Assembly: GCA_947454305.1 (NCBI GenBank)
Contig: CANGJE010000002.1
Span: 1 to 64,000, forward strand
Source: Oxalobacteraceae bacterium
GTDB taxonomy: Bacteria > Pseudomonadota > Gammaproteobacteria > Burkholderiales > Burkholderiaceae_D
Reading direction: 5' to 3'
Length of the DNA stretch: 64,000 bases
Made by a program: the position numbers and the translations under genes. Positions 60,325-64,000 of this stretch are shown in pieces (position 1 is the first letter of the stretch; each line of letters starts with the position of its first letter). The notes beneath the pieces were generated by a model. The model saw only the letters and a list, made by a program, of their open reading frames with translations. It made no database searches and was not told the origin of the DNA.

Positions 60325-60540
60325 GTGGACGATTTGAAGCAAGCAACGCAGCGCAAGATGTCATTCGGTGCAACAGCGAAAGCGGTACTGTGGTCATTTT
60401 TCGGTGTGCGCAAGAAAAGTGGTTTCGAGGAAGATACGCAAAAGTTGAATCCGCTTCACGTCATTATTGCGGGTGTCATTGCGGCGGTCTTGTTTGTGTT
60501 GACGCTGCTTACGTTAGTAAAGATAGTGGTGGCAAAGTAG
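60325..60540 (+). CDS. DUF2970 family protein
   Basis: ATAKAVLWSFFGVRKKSGFEEDTQKLNPLHVIIAGVIAAVLFVLTLL. Confidence 0.88.
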   Translation: MDDLKQATQRKMSFGATAKAVLWSFFGVRKKSGFEEDTQKLNPLHVIIAGVIAAVLFVLTLLTLVKIVVAK

Positions 60541-60611
60541 GCTGAAAAAAAATTAATAAGTCGGTCCTGCAACATAAGTAAATTTTTGAACACTGTAATC
60601 AGGGGAAGTCG

Positions 60612-61472
60612 ATGAGCACTCAACAAGGCCAAGCGCCGTATTACTTCGTACCAGGTCCTTCCAAATGGCCAGTACTGATGGGCACCGCACTGCTGGTGAC
60701 TATGGCCGGCGCGTCAGCTTGGGTCAATGGCTATGGGTTTGGTAAGCCTTTGAACTTTATTGGAATTTTGTCAGCGCTGACTGTGCTGTATTTTTGGTTT
60801 GGTGATGCCATCGCCGAATCCGAGGGTGGCCTATACAACGCTCGTATCGATACCTCGTATCGCTGGAGCATGAGCTGGTTTATTTTTTCCGAAGTCATGT
60901 TCTTCGGCGCATTTTTCGGAGCCTTGTTTTATGCGCGTACGATTTCGATGCCTTGGTTAGCCGATCTTGATCATAAATTTTTGTGGCCTGATTTTGCAGC
61001 GAACTGGGGTAACACCGGCCCAGCAGGAACGATCGATAAATTTGAAACGATGGGTCCGTTCCCTATCCCAACGATCAACACGGCATTGCTGTTGACTTCG
61101 GGAGTGACGCTGACAATTTCTCACCATGCCTTGCGTGTTGGTGACCGCAGCAAAACAGCGTTTTGGTTGGCTGCGACTATTCTGCTTGGCGCGGTTTTTA
61201 TGGCTTGCCAGGCGTATGAATACCATCACGCGTACACTGAACTCAATTTGAAACTGACATCCGGTATTTACGGCTCCACCTTTTTCATGCTGACGGGTTT
61301 TCACGGTTTTCACGTGACCATGGGCGCGATTATGCTGTCGGTTGTTTTGTATCGCGTAATGAAAGGCCATTTCACTGCCGACCATCATTTTGCGTTTGAA
61401 GGTGCCGCATGGTATTGGCACTTTGTTGACGTAGTCTGGCTTGGCTTGTACGTAGTTGTGTACTGGCTGTAA
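60612..61472 (+). CDS. coxC: Cytochrome c oxidase subunit III
   Basis: YRWSMSWFIFSEVMFFGAFFGALFYAR, TGFHGFHVTMGAIML, WYWHFVDVVWLGLYVVVYWL. Confidence 0.96.
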   Translation: MSTQQGQAPYYFVPGPSKWPVLMGTALLVTMAGASAWVNGYGFGKPLNFIGILSALTVLYFWFGDAIAESEGGLYNARIDTSYRWSMSWFIFSEVMFFGAFFGALFYARTISMPWLADLDHKFLWPDFAANWGNTGPAGTIDKFETMGPFPIPTINTALLLTSGVTLTISHHALRVGDRSKTAFWLAATILLGAVFMACQAYEYHHAYTELNLKLTSGIYGSTFFMLTGFHGFHVTMGAIMLSVVLYRVMKGHFTADHHFAFEGAAWYWHFVDVVWLGLYVVVYWL

Positions 61473-61484
61473 GACACTAGGCAT

Positions 61485-61515
61485 AAAAAAAGCCGCACTT
61501 CGGTGCGGCTTTTTT
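61485..61515 (+). terminator. Intrinsic terminator AGCCGCAC-TTCG-GTGCGGCT with T-run after coxC
   Basis: 8-bp stem, UUCG tetraloop, flanking A7 and T-run; may serve both directions. Confidence 0.93.
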
Positions 61516-61532
61516 ACTGGTGCGACGTGGAT

Positions 61533-61736
61533 TTAATACATGATGCCCGTGGGTTTTATATAGCCGAGGCGATACGCTGTCAGCAAAAGTAAAAACATCA
61601 GTATGGAAAATCCTACTCGCAATGCGAGGGCATATACGGTGCGATTACTTTTTCCTTTGTCGCGCATCAGGAAAAAAAGTGCGGATCCTAGACTGGCGAT
61701 GATTAAGATAAAGCCGAGAGCTACAAGAATTTTCAT
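61533..61736 (-). CDS. Twin-TM small protein (DUF2909-like)
   Basis: 67 aa, two TM segments, between coxC and SURF1 on the opposite strand. Confidence 0.75.
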   Translation of the reverse strand: MKILVALGFILIIASLGSALFFLMRDKGKSNRTVYALALRVGFSILMFLLLLTAYRLGYIKPTGIMY

Positions 61737-61795
61737 AAGAGCAGACGCAATCTTTGACGCCGTAGCGCTGTAGTGAATTTATAACTGACATTCTA

Positions 61796-62509
61796 ATGCG
61801 ATTAAGCTTTCGTTTCCGATGGGTGCCGTTTATTGCTGCTACGCTGGTAGTGGCCGTTGGCGTATCGCTAGGGAATTGGCAGCTTAGACGTGCGGAACAA
61901 AAACTCGCTCTGCAGCAGCAGATGTCGGCACGTGCTGAATTCGTTCCAGTTAACGTGAATGCGCTGGCGCCAGCGCAGCCGCCAGAAGAATTTCGGCGTG
62001 TAGTAGCCGAGGGTGAATTCATTTCTTCCTGGGCGGTTTATTTAGACAACCGCCCGTATCAAGGCAAGGCAGGTTTTTACCTTTTGATGCCTTTCAAGCT
62101 AGCGGCTAATGAGCAGTCGGTACTGGTTTTGCGTGGCTGGTTTCCGCGTGACGCATCTGATCGTGAACGAATTCCAACTATCGCTGTACCCAAGGGTGTA
62201 ATTCGCCTTGAAGGTCGCGTGCGAACTACAACGGGTAAGTTGATGCAGTTAGGTGAAGCGGCCGCACTACAGCCGGGAGCCATTGCGCAGAATGTAGATA
62301 TCGCAGAATTTGCCCGTGCCAGCAAATTATCGTTACAGACTTTTATAATCGAGCAAACCAACGATGCAGCGGATGATTTGGTACGTGATTGGCCCACGCC
62401 ATCAGTCGGTATCGATACACACAAAGGCTATGCCTTCCAATGGTATGGATTAGCCCTCGTTGCCGCTGTTTTTTTTCTATTGACGGGATTCAAACGTGCA
62501 AGCAACTGA
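61796..62509 (+). CDS. SURF1 family protein
   Basis: GNWQLRRAEQKLALQQQ, YLDNRPYQGKAGFYLLMPFKL, VLRGWFPRD, HKGYAFQWYGLALVAAVFF. Confidence 0.93.
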   Translation: MRLSFRFRWVPFIAATLVVAVGVSLGNWQLRRAEQKLALQQQMSARAEFVPVNVNALAPAQPPEEFRRVVAEGEFISSWAVYLDNRPYQGKAGFYLLMPFKLAANEQSVLVLRGWFPRDASDRERIPTIAVPKGVIRLEGRVRTTTGKLMQLGEAAALQPGAIAQNVDIAEFARASKLSLQTFIIEQTNDAADDLVRDWPTPSVGIDTHKGYAFQWYGLALVAAVFFLLTGFKRASN

Positions 62510-63101
62510 AGTAACGACTACGAAGGCGCCCAGCCGAGGCCGCAAGATGTTTTTTCTTGTATTGGCGATCTGTGCTGCGCCCATGATTTTTTCGTATTTA
62601 ACGTATTACGTGATTAAGCCTGAGGGCCGCACCAACTATGGCGAAATCATTGACCCGCGTAAGTATCCGATTCCCGATTTAGGTGGCGCATCACTCGATG
62701 GCAAACCTGCGAGCCTGGAGCAATTTAAAGGTAAATGGATACTGCTGCAGGTAGATGCAGCGGATTGTCAGAAGGCGTGTGCGCAAAAATTGTATTACAT
62801 GCGTCAGCTGCGCTTAACGCAAGGTAAAGAAATGGATCGCATTGAACGCGTATGGTTGATCACCGATGATGCTCCGCTCGATATCGCGCAAATGAAAGAA
62901 TATGATGGCACACAGTTTTTACGTGTCGATGCGCAAAAATTGGCTGCTTGGTTGCCCGTAGCGGAAGGCACCAAAGCGAGCGATCATCTCTATATGATTG
63001 ATCCATTAGGTAACTTGATGATGCGTTTCCCAAAAGATCCCGACGCTAACAAAATTAAAAAAGATATTAGTCGCCTGCTCAAAGCTTCCAGCATAGGCTA
63101 A
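62496..63101 (+). CDS. SCO-like cytochrome oxidase assembly transmembrane protein
   Basis: N-terminal TM; GKWILLQVDAADCQKACAQKLYYMRQLRLTQGKE, DPLGNLMMRFPKDPD. Confidence 0.88.
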   Translation: MQATEVTTTKAPSRGRKMFFLVLAICAAPMIFSYLTYYVIKPEGRTNYGEIIDPRKYPIPDLGGASLDGKPASLEQFKGKWILLQVDAADCQKACAQKLYYMRQLRLTQGKEMDRIERVWLITDDAPLDIAQMKEYDGTQFLRVDAQKLAAWLPVAEGTKASDHLYMIDPLGNLMMRFPKDPDANKIKKDISRLLKASSIG

Positions 63102-63105
63102 TGCT

Positions 63106-64000
63106 ATGTGGATCGTCTTAGCCCTTAAAGGTTTATTGGTGGCTTTAGTGCCCGCGACGTTGGTGTATTTGTCGCGCGGTAGCGATCGCTATCGTAAGCT
63201 GGCATGGGTAATGGTTTTTTTTACGTTTGATTTAATTGTTTTTGGCGCGTTTACTCGCTTAACCGATTCAGGACTCGGTTGTCCCGATTGGCCAGGCTGC
63301 TACGGTGAAGCTAATCCTTTTTTAGCTCACGAAGAAATCAATGCGGCTCAAACATTACAGCCAACTGGCCCAGTAACGGTTTTTAAAGCGTGGATAGAAA
63401 TGATCCATCGCTACCTAGCGATGGGTGTAGGTGTGTTAATCATTGCTACGTTGCTGATTGCGTGGCGCTTGTCACGACAAACAACGGAACAATTAACAGA
63501 TCAAAAAGAACAATTAACAGATCGCCGTTATTCGCCACGATTGCCTGCGCTGCTGCTGCTGTTTGTTTGTGTTCAGGGAGCCTTTGGCGCATGGACAGTC
63601 ACGCTAAAACTACAGCCAGTGATTGTGACGATTCATCTCTTGTTGGGTATGTCGCTGCTGTCGTTATTGACTTGGCACGCCATGATACAAAATCCGCTGA
63701 CTATGGTTCATGACGATGCTGCGACTATGCGTGGTCCAGCGTTGCTGTCGTTAGTGGTTTTGTTTATGCAAATTGCTTTAGGTGGTTGGGTCAGCACGAA
63801 TTATTCAGCGTTGGCCTGTGGAGGTTTCCCTTTGTGTCAGGGTTCGTTAATGCCTGAGATGGATTGGGCGCAAGGCTTCAGTTTGTGGCGACATCTGGGA
63901 ATGACCTCGGCCGGCGACTATCTGCCATTTGGTGCATTGGTTGCGATTCATTGGGCGCATCGCAACTTTGCCCTGATTGTTGTTGCCGTGGTGGCCTGGA
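63106..64000 (+). CDS. ctaA: Heme A synthase COX15/CtaA, truncated by window end
   Basis: Translation MWIVLALKGLLVALVPATLVYLSRGSD...FGAFTRLTDSGLGCPDWPGCYGEANPF...GGWVSTNYSALACGGFPLCQGSLMPEMDW; open at 64000. Confidence 0.93.
   Translation, partial: MWIVLALKGLLVALVPATLVYLSRGSDRYRKLAWVMVFFTFDLIVFGAFTRLTDSGLGCPDWPGCYGEANPFLAHEEINAAQTLQPTGPVTVFKAWIEMIHRYLAMGVGVLIIATLLIAWRLSRQTTEQLTDQKEQLTDRRYSPRLPALLLLFVCVQGAFGAWTVTLKLQPVIVTIHLLLGMSLLSLLTWHAMIQNPLTMVHDDAATMRGPALLSLVVLFMQIALGGWVSTNYSALACGGFPLCQGSLMPEMDWAQGFSLWRHLGMTSAGDYLPFGALVAIHWAHRNFALIVVAVVAW

Overview
The window looks chromosomal and most resembles a Burkholderiales-type betaproteobacterium (inferred from gene content: aceK next to a leucine-degradation cluster, a PhaM-like protein, a coxB-coxA-ctaG-coxC-SURF1-SCO-COX15 block). 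No rRNA, tRNA, CRISPR or prophage was recognised. Main blocks: (1) 1-1.4 kb, the 3' end of an IS66-family transposase abutting two paralogous HTH regulators, with a perfect 7x7-bp tandem repeat between them; (2) 2.6-16.3 kb, a leucine/isovalerate and acyl-CoA degradation cluster (liuR, liuA, aceK, thiolase, SDR, acyl-CoA DH, MCC subunits, bioA, HMG-CoA lyase) with a palindromic LiuR-type operator; (3) 18.4-20.9 kb, an accessory island of two divergent orphan genes, one with a C-terminus faintly reminiscent of OspF/SpvC/LanKC-type lyases; (4) 21-29.4 kb, a Liv-type ABC transporter with two CoA-ligase-like genes; (5) 29.8-34 kb, otsA-otsB-GH15; (6) 34.1-35.4 kb, two small beta-barrel outer-membrane proteins; (7) 36.6-39.9 kb, pqqBCDE, where the pqqA position holds a well-initiated small ORF lacking the canonical E-x3-Y core; (8) 40-43.3 kb, queC, two DUF3108 proteins, PhaM; (9) 43.3-53.3 kb, a membrane-lipid modification/photo-oxidative stress neighbourhood with a candidate structured RNA or attenuator in front of the main operon; (10) 53.3-64 kb, PCu(A)C, trmL, comF, methyltransferase, and the cytochrome c oxidase biogenesis cluster. 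The least explained signals are the 18.4-20.9 kb island, the structured element at 49833-49927, the small ORF at 36641-36745, and the IS66/regulator junction with its heptamer array. Product names are by recognition of translated sequence only; no database search was run.
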